DNA of 21,133 nt from Dehalococcoidia bacterium (GTDB lineage: Bacteria > Chloroflexota > Dehalococcoidia > Dehalococcoidales > Fen-1064), in NCBI GenBank assembly GCA_030691775.1, contig JAUYDN010000215.1, positions 1 to 21,133 on the forward strand. The letters run 5' to 3'. The position numbers and the translations under genes are program-made. The number at the start of each line of letters is the position of its first letter. Position 1 is the first letter of the stretch. Under the pieces are notes generated by a model. The model was given only the letters and a program-made list of their open reading frames with translations, searched no databases and had not been told where the DNA came from. Of the stretch, positions 7,321 through 14,983 are shown piece after piece.

Positions 7321-8364
7321 ATGATTCCAAAGGATTTGAGAGACAGGTATTCCCGCCAGACGGTGTTCGAGGGCATCGGGGAGGAAGGGCAGGCGAAACT
7401 GCTGGCAAGCAAAGCGGTGATTATCGGGTGCGGGGCACTCGGTTGCAACATCGCTTCTCTGCTGGTCCGCGCCGGGGTGGGCTACGTCAAAATCATCGAT
7501 AGAGACTTCCCCGAGTTCCACAATTTACAGCGCCAGACGCTGTTTGATGAGGATGATGTAAAAAATGGCGTACCGAAAGCTATTGCCGCGGAACGCTATC
7601 TTATTAAAGTAAACTCGACGGTGAAAGTGAAGGGGGTGGTGGCTGATATAAACTTCACTAACGTCGAAGAGCTCTGCCGCGAAACGGACGTGATACTGGA
7701 CGGACTGGATAATTTCGAGACCCGATTCTTGTTGAACGATGTTGCCCTGAAGCTGAAAATACCCTGGATTTATGGTAGCGCTTTGATGTCCTCGGGTATG
7801 AGCATGAACATTATCCCCGGTAAAACGCCGTGTTTCCGGTGCTTGACATCCGTTCCACCCGACCCGGCAAGTGTACCTACCTGTGAATCCGCGGGGGTCG
7901 TCGGCACAGTGCCGGCAATCATCGGGGCGATACAGGCAACGGAGGCAATAAAAATCCTGATAGGCAGCCGGGAAGTGAGCCGGGAACTCATTATCATCGA
8001 TGTGTGGAAGACAACGTTCGACCGTTTGAAGATAAAGCGACGGGAAAACTGCCCTGCCTGCGGCGGTAACTATCAGTTTCTTAACGATAGATTCGATGTC
8101 AAGACGACGACATTATGCGGGCAAAGCCGGGCAATCCAGGTTATCGATACCCGCGTCAAAGCTGTTTCGCTGGCGAGGCTGGCGGGAGGTCTTACAGGTG
8201 GAAAAATCATTACGCGTAATAGGTATCTTCTGCGTTTTACCGCCGGCGAATACGAAATCTCCGTGTTTCCCGATGGACGTGCTATCGTCAAGAATACGCT
8301 CGAACCTGCAACCGCCCGGGAACTTTACGAAAAGTATGTAAGGGTATCAGCAGTTCCGACTTAA
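7321..8364 (+). CDS. E1-like adenylyltransferase, ThiF/MoeB/HesA family
   Basis: A 347-aa enzyme of the family that adenylates the C-terminal Gly-Gly of ubiquitin-like sulfur carriers (ThiS, MoaD) or related proteins. Residues 1-240 are the catalytic domain: nucleotide motif GCGALG (36-41), Asp60, NLQRQ (68-72), DGLDNFETR (127-135) and Cys188 at the position of the thioester/persulfide cysteine. Cys171/Cys174 and Cys244/Cys247 form the structural zinc site. Residues 258-340 are a compact C-terminal domain (TLCGQ, RYLLRF, ISVFPDGRAIVK) found in many archaeal and bacterial ThiF-like proteins. The start is an ATG with GGAG about ten bases upstream. No ThiS, MoaD or ubiquitin-like gene is adjacent, so the substrate is unknown; thiamine, molybdopterin or protein modification are all possible. 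Confidence 0.85.
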   Translation: MIPKDLRDRYSRQTVFEGIGEEGQAKLLASKAVIIGCGALGCNIASLLVRAGVGYVKIIDRDFPEFHNLQRQTLFDEDDVKNGVPKAIAAERYLIKVNSTVKVKGVVADINFTNVEELCRETDVILDGLDNFETRFLLNDVALKLKIPWIYGSALMSSGMSMNIIPGKTPCFRCLTSVPPDPASVPTCESAGVVGTVPAIIGAIQATEAIKILIGSREVSRELIIIDVWKTTFDRLKIKRRENCPACGGNYQFLNDRFDVKTTTLCGQSRAIQVIDTRVKAVSLARLAGGLTGGKIITRNRYLLRFTAGEYEISVFPDGRAIVKNTLEPATARELYEKYVRVSAVPT

Positions 8365-8410
8365 GTGGATGGCTTGCTTTGTGGCTACCGACTTAAGTAT
8401 CATCTAACTT

Positions 8411-9115
8411 TCATGAAGCTAAGATTTTGTTTTCGATATAATTGGAAAGTCGCTCCATTTGCTCTAATCTGTTTTCCACCGATTCAGCTAATTCTTTGAG
8501 TTCGCCCAAAGTGCTCGTGCCGCTTATTAATTTGTCAAGCACTTGTGCATCTTCCGTTAAGTTTATCTCGCGTAATTGTGCCGGCATTTCCGGTCGTGAT
8601 AATGGAAATACACAAGCTTTGAAGAGAAGAGCACGAGCAATGTGTGCCGCCGCCATTAAATACTCTTCTTCCGCCGCTGCATGGTCACCTTCAGCGAGCA
8701 ATGTTGCGGCTATGGATAGCCGTTTGCGAGCATGCTTTACTTTTTTCCGCCAATCTGGCCATTTAGTATATTCTCTATCTTGTAGCAGATTTTTCCACCA
8801 ACCGGAAGGGTCGGAATATGTTCTGCCATATTTTAATGCCCATACTTCGAAGTCATTCCCTTCTTCCAATTTTTTAAGAAATTCCATGCGCGTAGTTAGG
8901 TGCAGATGCACATCCACAGGGACACGCGGACGCTTGATAGATATTGGAGTAATCACTAAAAAATCAACGTCAGAGCGCCAAGTTGGGATATTCCGCGCTA
9001 GCGAGCCGATGAGAATAACTACCGATTGCTCAAATACTCTTTGTTCCCGTAACACATTTGATAACATTTCGAAAAATTTGTTTTTCTTGGAATCAATTCC
9101 CTTTTGTGACGACAT
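8411..9115 (-). CDS. Nucleotidyltransferase (MNT type) with helical C-terminal domain
   Basis: A 234-aa protein. Residues 30-75 carry the polymerase-beta nucleotidyltransferase site: GSLAR (37-41), S48-D49-V-D51 and a third acid Asp68 in VDVHLHL, so all three metal-binding aspartates are present. The usual ARG of the family motif is ARN here. Residues 125-230 are all-helical and could be a HEPN-like domain. In MNT/HEPN modules this enzyme is the antitoxin and AMPylates the HEPN RNase; that is inference here. The frame is open to 9208, but ATG 9115 is preferred because AGGTGG precedes it and it overlaps the upstream gene by only 23 bases. AT-rich compared with the flanking genes. Confidence 0.75.
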   Translation of the reverse strand: MSSQKGIDSKKNKFFEMLSNVLREQRVFEQSVVILIGSLARNIPTWRSDVDFLVITPISIKRPRVPVDVHLHLTTRMEFLKKLEEGNDFEVWALKYGRTYSDPSGWWKNLLQDREYTKWPDWRKKVKHARKRLSIAATLLAEGDHAAAEEEYLMAAAHIARALLFKACVFPLSRPEMPAQLREINLTEDAQVLDKLISGTSTLGELKELAESVENRLEQMERLSNYIENKILAS

Positions 9116-9485
9116 TCTCCACCTCGGTGATAAAATTTTCCAAGCTAGTGGCAAGGTCCTCCATGTCAATAGCTTGGAGTTCGGGCCCTGGTTCACCGTA
9201 TTGGACATCTTTCCTCAACTCGTTTAATTCGGCAATCGTCGGACCGACATCAACGGAAAGCTTGCCGGTTTTGTACAGGCGAGTAGCTATTGTGACTTTA
9301 GAAGCGTGAGTCTTTTCCCATTTAATTCCTAACTTCTCGGCGATTGCGACCACTCCATTTTCATAAGCGTAAAATGACCAGATTACTGCAACCTCTGGTT
9401 CTTGTGGTTCCCATGAAGCGGTTTGCACTCTTTCTAATTGTTCTTTCGCAAGCTTCAGGTGTCTTTCCGCCTCAGTTTGTCCCAT
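9093..9485 (-). CDS. HEPN-like helical protein, partner of the nucleotidyltransferase
   Basis: A 130-aa, mostly helical protein (AERHLKLAKEQLERV, then SFYAYENGVVAIAEKLGI), the length and pattern of HEPN proteins paired with minimal nucleotidyltransferases. The HEPN RNase motif would be RX4H. Here the matching segment appears to be LNELRKDVQYGEP, with Arg91 kept and Tyr96 in place of the histidine, so RNase activity is doubtful or the alignment differs. The start at 9485 is chosen over the upstream ATG at 9527 because AAGGAGA lies just before it. It is first in an operon with the overlapping nucleotidyltransferase gene. The HEPN assignment rests on context and helical pattern rather than strong motif identity. 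Confidence 0.6.
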   Translation of the reverse strand: MGQTEAERHLKLAKEQLERVQTASWEPQEPEVAVIWSFYAYENGVVAIAEKLGIKWEKTHASKVTIATRLYKTGKLSVDVGPTIAELNELRKDVQYGEPGPELQAIDMEDLATSLENFITEVENVVTKGN

Positions 9486-9517
9486 GTTTCTCCTTATGAG
9501 TTGTTTTGTATGCCACG

Positions 9518-9546
9518 ATTCTATCATCCATTTATGATAATATCAA
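9518..9546 (-). promoter_or_regulatory. Promoter of the HEPN/nucleotidyltransferase pair
   Basis: On the minus strand TTGATA (9546-9541) is followed by 17 bases and TAGAAT (9523-9518), each one mismatch from consensus. The predicted start near 9511 leaves a leader of about 25 bases. The inverted repeat TGATA-A-TATCA (9535-9545) overlaps the -35 and is a candidate operator. Confidence 0.6.
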
Positions 9547-9678
9547 CATTATATGGAAACGGAGTAGGCCAACACCTTCTTCGGAGATCGATACAACAAA
9601 TTGATATTCCCTGTCCTTGAATTCCCTGTTGAATTCTGCCTACAATTATAAGGACTGATTTTGATTAGGTGAAGATAA

Positions 9679-10404
9679 ATGAGCAGGTTTATTGAAAAAT
9701 TGAAGCAGGTTTACCAGGCCGCTCCCCAACCTCTGGGATTCGGGCACAGAAAAAACGAGCCGGCGCAGCCAAAGCTCCAGGTACTGGCTTTCTTAAAGGA
9801 TGCCCTCCCTGAATCTCCATCCGGCGCGGATGCCATCGTGTTCCCGGAAACACAGTCCGCAGTGGGGGAGGTTCCCTGGGGCATTCTATTGGGTAAAGGT
9901 GCCTCTGCTGAAATCGATAAGCTGGCTGAAGCCGGCGCGGATTTTGTCGTGGTCCCTTCAGACGCAGAAGTCTTTACGGGTCACAAGAAAATCGGTAAAG
10001 TCCTGCGGGTTAATCCCGCTGTCACTGATTATGTGTTGCGCTCGACGAGTGACCTTCCGGTGGACGCCGTGCTAGTCGGGACGGACACAGACGAAGAGAA
10101 AAAGCTCACCTGGGAACGGCTGATGCTCTGCCAGCGCTTTGCCGGGTTGCTCACCAAGCCGGTGTTGGTCCCTGTGCCACCAAATGTCACTGCGGAAGAA
10201 CTGAAGATGGTCTGGGATACCGGCGTCAGCGGCGTTACGGTCGATATAAAATCGGTTTCGGACGCCGCCGCTCTGGCAACAATCCGCGAGCATGTGGATG
10301 GTCTCAAGTACCCTTCCCGCAGGAAATTCGAGCGGCTCTCACCTGTCCTGCCACATGTCCACGAAGTGGTGGAAGACGAACCGGATGACGAGGAAGAGGA
10401 CTAA
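9679..10404 (+). CDS. Unrecognised protein with TIM-barrel-like strand/helix alternation
   Basis: A 241-aa soluble protein without signal peptide or membrane helix; I do not recognise a family. Repeated short hydrophobic strands separated by helices (KLQVLAFLKD, ADAIVFPE, ADFVVVPSD, VDAVLVGTD, KPVLVPVPPN, VSGVTVDIKS) suggest a TIM-barrel-like fold. The phrase TGVSGVTVDI also resembles barrel enzymes, but no catalytic residue set is evident. The C-terminus is a strongly acidic tail (EDEPDDEEED). The start is an ATG with AGGTGA five bases upstream. It converges on guaB3 and the two share CTAA (10401-10404) for both stop codons. Base composition matches the housekeeping genes around it, so it is probably a lineage-conserved gene rather than an import. 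Confidence 0.7.
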   Translation: MSRFIEKLKQVYQAAPQPLGFGHRKNEPAQPKLQVLAFLKDALPESPSGADAIVFPETQSAVGEVPWGILLGKGASAEIDKLAEAGADFVVVPSDAEVFTGHKKIGKVLRVNPAVTDYVLRSTSDLPVDAVLVGTDTDEEKKLTWERLMLCQRFAGLLTKPVLVPVPPNVTAEELKMVWDTGVSGVTVDIKSVSDAAALATIREHVDGLKYPSRRKFERLSPVLPHVHEVVEDEPDDEEED

Positions 10405-11546
10405 GCCCTCAGGCCCGCTAACTGCCAGGACTTTCCCTCGGTGGTGATAGACGGCGCGATAACCATCTCGGCTTTGTGCATTTCCTTGATAGTCGAAGCG
10501 CCGCAGAAGCCCATCGCTGTTTTCAACGCACCAACGAAGTTCTGCGTACCATCAGTTAGCGAGGTGGGACCGAAGAGAATTTGCTTCAGCGGGGCTGTAG
10601 TGCCAACCTTGATGCGGGTGCCACGTGGCAGGACCGGATTCGGTGTTGCCATTCCCCAGTGGTAGCCGTGACCGGGCGCTTCTTTTGCCTGAGCAAACAC
10701 CGAACCGAGCATGACGCCATCAGCGCCGGCGGCAATCGCTTTACAGAAATCACCGCCCTTTTTGAAACCGCCATCCGTGATGATGGGGACGTACCGCCCT
10801 GATTTCTTGAGATAGGTATCGCGGGCGGCGGCGCAATCGATTGTTGCCGTAATCTGCGGTACGCCCACGCCGAGCACCTCGCGGGAGGTACAGGCGGCGC
10901 CGGGACCCACACCGACCAGGATGCCGGAGACACCGGTTTGCATCAGCTCCAGGCAGGCGGTATAACTCACACAGTTTCCGACAACGACCGGAATGTTGAC
11001 CGATTGGCAGAGTTCGGAGAAAATAAGTCCGCGGTAGCTCTTTGAGATGTGACGGGCAGTGGTCACAGTGGATGCCACGACGAGGATATCCGCTCCGGCT
11101 TCAACGATGAGCGGCGTGAACTTCTTTGTATTTGCCGGCAATACGGTAACGGCACAAACAGCGCCTGCCTTTTTTATTGCCCGGATTCTATCACCGATGA
11201 GGTTTTCTTTGATTGGTGCCTGGTATACTTTCTGGAGCAAAGCGGTGACCCGGGCATTCGGCGCCGCGGCGATTTCCGCCAGCACTTCCGCGGGATTATC
11301 ATAACGGGTCTGGACGCCTTCCAGGTGGAGCACCGCTAACCCGCCGAGTTTGCTCAGCAGTATAGCAAAGTTAACATCTACGACCCCGTCCATCGCCGAG
11401 GCAAGAATTGGTATACCCAGCGTCACACTGCCAATCTTTAACTCGATATTCGTCTGTTCAGGGTTTATCGTTACATCGCCGGGAACGATGGCGACCTCAT
11501 CGAAGCCGTACGAAGGTTTCAACCGCTTGAATTTAGCAACTGGCAT
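10401..11546 (-). CDS. guaB3: GuaB3-family IMP dehydrogenase
   Basis: A 381-aa IMPDH/GMP-reductase family TIM barrel that would oxidise IMP to XMP with NAD+, the first step to GMP. It lacks the CBS pair of classical IMPDH and has the length and sequence of the GuaB3 group. Catalytic Cys219 lies in the loop GPGAACTSREVLGVGVPQ (214-231). The phosphate-binding DGG (258-260) and GS (281-282) motifs are present. The divergent neighbour is guaA, which uses XMP, supporting a synthetic role rather than GMP reductase. Start ATG with AAGGA close upstream. Its stop overlaps that of the convergent 241-aa gene, leaving no room for a terminator between them. IMPDH activity is assigned by family and context. 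Confidence 0.88.
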   Translation of the reverse strand: MPVAKFKRLKPSYGFDEVAIVPGDVTINPEQTNIELKIGSVTLGIPILASAMDGVVDVNFAILLSKLGGLAVLHLEGVQTRYDNPAEVLAEIAAAPNARVTALLQKVYQAPIKENLIGDRIRAIKKAGAVCAVTVLPANTKKFTPLIVEAGADILVVASTVTTARHISKSYRGLIFSELCQSVNIPVVVGNCVSYTACLELMQTGVSGILVGVGPGAACTSREVLGVGVPQITATIDCAAARDTYLKKSGRYVPIITDGGFKKGGDFCKAIAAGADGVMLGSVFAQAKEAPGHGYHWGMATPNPVLPRGTRIKVGTTAPLKQILFGPTSLTDGTQNFVGALKTAMGFCGASTIKEMHKAEMVIAPSITTEGKSWQLAGLRA

Positions 11547-11575
11547 TTCCTTACCCCATAATGTATTAAATATAG

Positions 11576-11604
11576 ACTATAGCAAAGGCGGGTATCGCCG
11601 TCAA
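11576..11604 (-). promoter_or_regulatory. Promoter of guaB3
   Basis: On the minus strand TTGACG (11604-11599) is followed by 17 bases and TATAGT (11581-11576). Transcription would begin near 11569, about 23 bases before the ATG at 11546. Confidence 0.65.
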
Positions 11605-11801
11605 GAAACAGTCGCTCCCCGAGGAAAATCCATGCATATATACCTCTGCCCGGACATGTGCATCTGTTAAAAGTGCTAACTTAATACCATCACGAATGAC
11701 CCGGGTGTGGTTAGCCCCAAACAACGGTGATAATGACTATTGATATTTGGTTTTTACTTTCAATACACATTTTTCTGGTATTTTCTTTCGTAAAATTCGG
11801 T

Positions 11802-11807
11802 TATAAT
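11802..11807 (+). promoter_or_regulatory. Probable -10 element of the guaA operon
   Basis: A perfect TATAAT in an AT-rich stretch, about 70 bases before the guaA start. The matching -35 region (11779-11784, TATTTT) is poor. The 11547-11875 space otherwise holds the guaB3 promoter; I saw no convincing guanine-riboswitch fold in it. A Shine-Dalgarno-like GAGGAGG at 11848-11854 abuts an ATG-TGA start-stop pair (11855-11860). Confidence 0.4.
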
Positions 11808-11875
11808 AGGGTACATAATTCTCCGAACGATTTTATCATTGAAAATTGAGGAGGATGTGAGGGAAAAAACAGTCT

Positions 11876-13564
11876 ATGACAATCGAAGCCGAAAACCCCA
11901 GGCAACCCCCCTCCCCTGCCAGAGTGAGAACCAGCAGTGACATCGAGGTCACAACCTACCTGGAAATCGCTAAAGAGAAGGCAGGCGTACGCCCTGCACC
12001 TGCGGAACAAAAAATACCTGTCACCGAACGCGAGACCATCATTGTACTCGATTTCGGTTCACAGTACAATCTGCTTATCGCCCGCCGCATCCGTGAGTGC
12101 AATGTCTACAGCGAGCTTGTGCCATTCGATATGCCGTGGGAGAAAATTGCCCATCTTAACCCAAAGGGAATCATTCTCTCCGGCGGACCAGCCAGTGTAT
12201 ATGAGAGCAACGCCCCCCTCGCGCCATCCTACGTCTACGAAGGACGGTTGCCGGTGCTGGGCATCTGTTACGGTCTGCAGGCAATTACCCACCAGCTCGG
12301 TGGGAAAGTTATCCCGGCGGCGAAGCGGGAATACGGGCACACGGTGCTGCACATCAGCGACCGCGATTCACCGCTGTTTGCCGGACTTGACGAGGCTATT
12401 ACCGTCTGGATGAGCCACGGCGATAGTATCCAGGAGATGCCACCGGGGTTCAAGGCGATTGCCCACACAGAAAACACGCCGCTGGCCGCCATCACGAACG
12501 GCAAAAATCTTTACGGCATCCAGTTCCATCCAGAGGTCGTGCATACGCCGCAGGGTAAGGAAATCCTGCGCAATTTCGCACTCAAGATTTGCGGGTGCAA
12601 GGGCAACTGGACAATCGGGAACTATATCGATGAGAGCATCGCCGCTATCAAAGCGCAGGTGGGTGGCGACAAGGTCATCGTTGCGCTTTCCGGTGGAGTG
12701 GACTCAGCGGTTGTGGCGACTCTCATACATAAGGCTATTGGCAATCAACTTACCTGTATCTTCGTTAACAACGGATTGTTGCGCCGCGAGGAAGTGGAGC
12801 GGACTTTTAGCGCTTTCCGCCTCAACCTCGGCATGAATATCAGTTTCGTGGATGGTACTGACCGTTTTCTTGAGAGGCTGAAAGGTGTTACCGACCCCGA
12901 GGTCAAGCGTAAAGCAATCGGCGAAGAGTTTATCCGCGTCTTCGAGGAAGAAGCCACCAAACTGGGCAAGGTAGATTTCCTGGCGCAGGGCACGCTCTAC
13001 CCGGACGTCATCGAGAGCGCTTTATCCGGAAGCACTGCCTCCGCCAAGATTAAGACTCATCACAACGTGGGGGGGTTGCCGGCGCGCATGCGGTTGAAGC
13101 TCATCGAGCCGCTCCGCTACCTGTTCAAGGACGAGGTGCGGAAAGTGGGGATTGAGCTTGGCTTGCCGGAAGAAATGGTCTGGCGCCAGCCGTTCCCGGG
13201 TCCGGGGCTGGCTATCCGCGTCATCGGGGAGATAACGAGGGAGAAACTGGAGATTCTGCGCTCCGCCGATTTTATCGTGATGAACGAAATCAAGAAGGCA
13301 AAATTATACCGGTCGCTATGGCAGACGTTCGCCGTGCTCACGGATGTGAAGAGCGTGGGGGTAATGGGCGACCACCGCACTTATGGCTACCTGGTGGGCA
13401 TCCGTGCCGTGACCAGCGAGGACGCGATGACGGCGGACTGGGCGCGCTTACCGTACGACCTGCTGGCGAGGATTTCCAACCGAATCGTCAACGAGGTGTC
13501 GGAGGTTAACCGGGTGGTGTACGATATCACCTCCAAGCCCCCTTCAACGATAGAGTGGGAGTAA
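11876..13564 (+). CDS. guaA: GMP synthase (glutamine-hydrolysing)
   Basis: A 562-aa two-domain enzyme that aminates XMP to GMP using glutamine and ATP. The class I glutamine amidotransferase domain (residues about 53-240) has nucleophile Cys131 in GICYGLQAI and the His218/Glu220 pair in QFHPEV. The ATP-pyrophosphatase domain carries the P-loop LSGGVDSAVV (271-280). The C-terminal dimerisation domain is complete and ends in the family-typical KPPSTIEWE. About 50 residues precede the usual start (ETIIVLDFGSQYN), a Pro/Glu-rich extension absent from most GuaA. The ATG at 11876 has only a weak GAGGG 12 bases upstream, whereas the better GAGGAGG is about 21 bases away, so the start is uncertain. 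First gene of the guaA-purD-purE-purB run. Confidence 0.96.
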   Translation: MTIEAENPRQPPSPARVRTSSDIEVTTYLEIAKEKAGVRPAPAEQKIPVTERETIIVLDFGSQYNLLIARRIRECNVYSELVPFDMPWEKIAHLNPKGIILSGGPASVYESNAPLAPSYVYEGRLPVLGICYGLQAITHQLGGKVIPAAKREYGHTVLHISDRDSPLFAGLDEAITVWMSHGDSIQEMPPGFKAIAHTENTPLAAITNGKNLYGIQFHPEVVHTPQGKEILRNFALKICGCKGNWTIGNYIDESIAAIKAQVGGDKVIVALSGGVDSAVVATLIHKAIGNQLTCIFVNNGLLRREEVERTFSAFRLNLGMNISFVDGTDRFLERLKGVTDPEVKRKAIGEEFIRVFEEEATKLGKVDFLAQGTLYPDVIESALSGSTASAKIKTHHNVGGLPARMRLKLIEPLRYLFKDEVRKVGIELGLPEEMVWRQPFPGPGLAIRVIGEITREKLEILRSADFIVMNEIKKAKLYRSLWQTFAVLTDVKSVGVMGDHRTYGYLVGIRAVTSEDAMTADWARLPYDLLARISNRIVNEVSEVNRVVYDITSKPPSTIEWE

Positions 13565-13570
13565 CTTTTC

Positions 13571-13647
13571 AATATTGTCATTCCCGCGAAGGCGGGAATC
13601 CAGAGAATAAGAAAAGTCATTCTGGTAGTTCCGGGCATAACAATATT
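13571..13647. repeat. Short palindromic intergenic repeat between guaA and purD
   Basis: AATATTGT (13571-13578) and ACAATATT (13640-13647) are inverted repeats bounding a 77-bp segment. Inside it is the perfect hairpin ATTCCCGC-GAAG-GCGGGAAT (13580-13599), part of the widespread GTCATTCCCGCGAA...GCGGGAATCC type of intergenic repeat, and a second GTCATTCTGG at 13617-13626. It ends only four bases before the purD Shine-Dalgarno and may modulate read-through from guaA. Confidence 0.6.
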
Positions 13648-13663
13648 CAACAGGAGGTGAAGC

Positions 13664-14926
13664 CTGAAAGTCCTCGTAGTCGGTAGCGGTGCCCGGGAGC
13701 ACGCCATCGCCTGGAAACTGTGCCAGAGTCCTAAGGTTAAGGAGCTATTCGCCGCACCGGGAAACGCGGGAACAATGCGTATCGCCCAGAACATCGATGT
13801 CCCGGCAACAGATATTAAAGCCCTGGCAAAAGCCGCCCAGCAAAAGAAAATCGACCTGGTGGTGGTAGGACCGGAACAGCCATTAGCCGAGGGCATCGTC
13901 GACTACTTTGAAAGCATCGGTATTCCTATTTTTGGTCCCTGCAAAGATGCCGCCGAAATTGAATCAAGTAAATCCTTCGCCCAGTCCCTGCTCAAGAAGT
14001 ACCAAATACCCGGCGCAAAAAGTGTGACCTTCGCCGATTACCAGCAAGCCCGTGAATATGTGGTGAAGCAAAAACCACCCATCGTTATCAAGGCGGATGG
14101 GCTGGCGGCGGGGAAGGGGGTGGTGGTCGCACCAACCACCGAAGATGCCCTGGCGGCTCTCGCCGATTTCATGCAGGCGAAAAAACTGGGCGCCTCCGGT
14201 GAAAAAGTAAATATCCAGGAATTCCTTACCGGCCGCGAGATGAGCAATTTCGTCTTTACTGACGGTACAACGGTACTGCCGTTCATTTCCGCCTGTGATT
14301 ATAAGCGTGTTTTCGATAGAGACCTGGGTCCCAATACCGGCGGTATGGGCAGTTACAGTCCACCCGTGTTTGGGAGCCATGCTCTCGAGAAGAAAGTGTT
14401 CGAGACCATTATGGCACCGGCGGTGAAGGCAATGGCGCAGGAAGGCAGACCGTACCGCGGCGTGCTCTATGGCGGCTTGATGGTCACAAACTCCGATGTG
14501 AAAGTGTTCGAGTTCAACTCACGCCTCGGGGACCCGGAGGCACAGGTGATTCTCCCACGCCTGAAGACCGACATCATGGATATCATCGTGGCAGTTATTA
14601 AAGGGAAGTTGGGACAGGTTAAAATAGAGTGCACCGATGATGCCTGCGTGGGTGTGGCGATGGCTTCCGGCGGCTATCCCGGGAGTTACAAAACCGGCTT
14701 CCCCGTTAGCGGCTTGCAGGATGTGGATAAAGACGTGTTGGTCTTTCATGCGGGCACGAAGGTCGGCTCCACACCCTGGGAAGTACTGTCCGATGGCGGG
14801 CGCGTGCTGACGGTCGCGGCACTCGGTAAGACAATCGCACAGGCGAGAGAAAAGGTATACGATAACATTTCCAGGATACATTTTGAGGGGGCACATTACA
14901 GGAAGGATATAGCCTGGTTTAAGTAA
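13664..14926 (+). CDS. purD: Phosphoribosylamine-glycine ligase (GARS), CTG start
   Basis: A 420-aa enzyme that ligates glycine to phosphoribosylamine with ATP, the second step of purine synthesis. The N-terminal domain needs the KVLVVGSGAREHA segment, which lies upstream of the first ATG (13775). That segment is in frame and begins at CTG 13664, with a perfect AGGAGG six bases before it. An in-frame TGA two codons upstream excludes any earlier start, and no ATG, GTG or TTG lies between CTG and 13775. So the gene most likely initiates at CTG, which is rare. The ATP-grasp domain is complete (PPIVIKADGLAAGKGVVVA, GPNTGGMGSYSP, FEFNSRLGDPEAQ). Full length matches the family. The TAA stop lies inside the left inverted repeat of the downstream cassette. 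Confidence 0.93.
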   Translation: MKVLVVGSGAREHAIAWKLCQSPKVKELFAAPGNAGTMRIAQNIDVPATDIKALAKAAQQKKIDLVVVGPEQPLAEGIVDYFESIGIPIFGPCKDAAEIESSKSFAQSLLKKYQIPGAKSVTFADYQQAREYVVKQKPPIVIKADGLAAGKGVVVAPTTEDALAALADFMQAKKLGASGEKVNIQEFLTGREMSNFVFTDGTTVLPFISACDYKRVFDRDLGPNTGGMGSYSPPVFGSHALEKKVFETIMAPAVKAMAQEGRPYRGVLYGGLMVTNSDVKVFEFNSRLGDPEAQVILPRLKTDIMDIIVAVIKGKLGQVKIECTDDACVGVAMASGGYPGSYKTGFPVSGLQDVDKDVLVFHAGTKVGSTPWEVLSDGGRVLTVAALGKTIAQAREKVYDNISRIHFEGAHYRKDIAWFK

Positions 14927-14953
14927 CAAGTGCCAAGGAACAAGTAGCAAGGA
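14923..14953. repeat. Left inverted repeat of the four-helix cassette
   Basis: GTAACAAGTG followed by CAAGTAGCAAGG resembles the reverse complement of 15371-15395 (GTTACAAGTG then TCAAGTAGCAAACAA), with an extra 7 bases on this side. It begins on the purD stop codon, so the insertion appears to have occurred exactly at the end of purD. Confidence 0.5.
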
Positions 14954-14983
14954 AAACTCAAACAACAATCTCAAAAACGACTG

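Noticed and set aside
9116..9208. Longer nucleotidyltransferase start at 9208.
   Set aside because: It would overlap the HEPN-like gene by 116 bases and lacks a ribosome site; ATG 9115 has one.
9486..9527. HEPN-like gene starting at 9527.
   Set aside because: It would begin upstream of the predicted transcript start near 9511; AAGGAGA favours ATG 9485.
11605..11875. A guanine riboswitch upstream of guaA.
   Set aside because: I could not find the conserved three-way-junction core by eye; only a -10 and start-stop element are supported.
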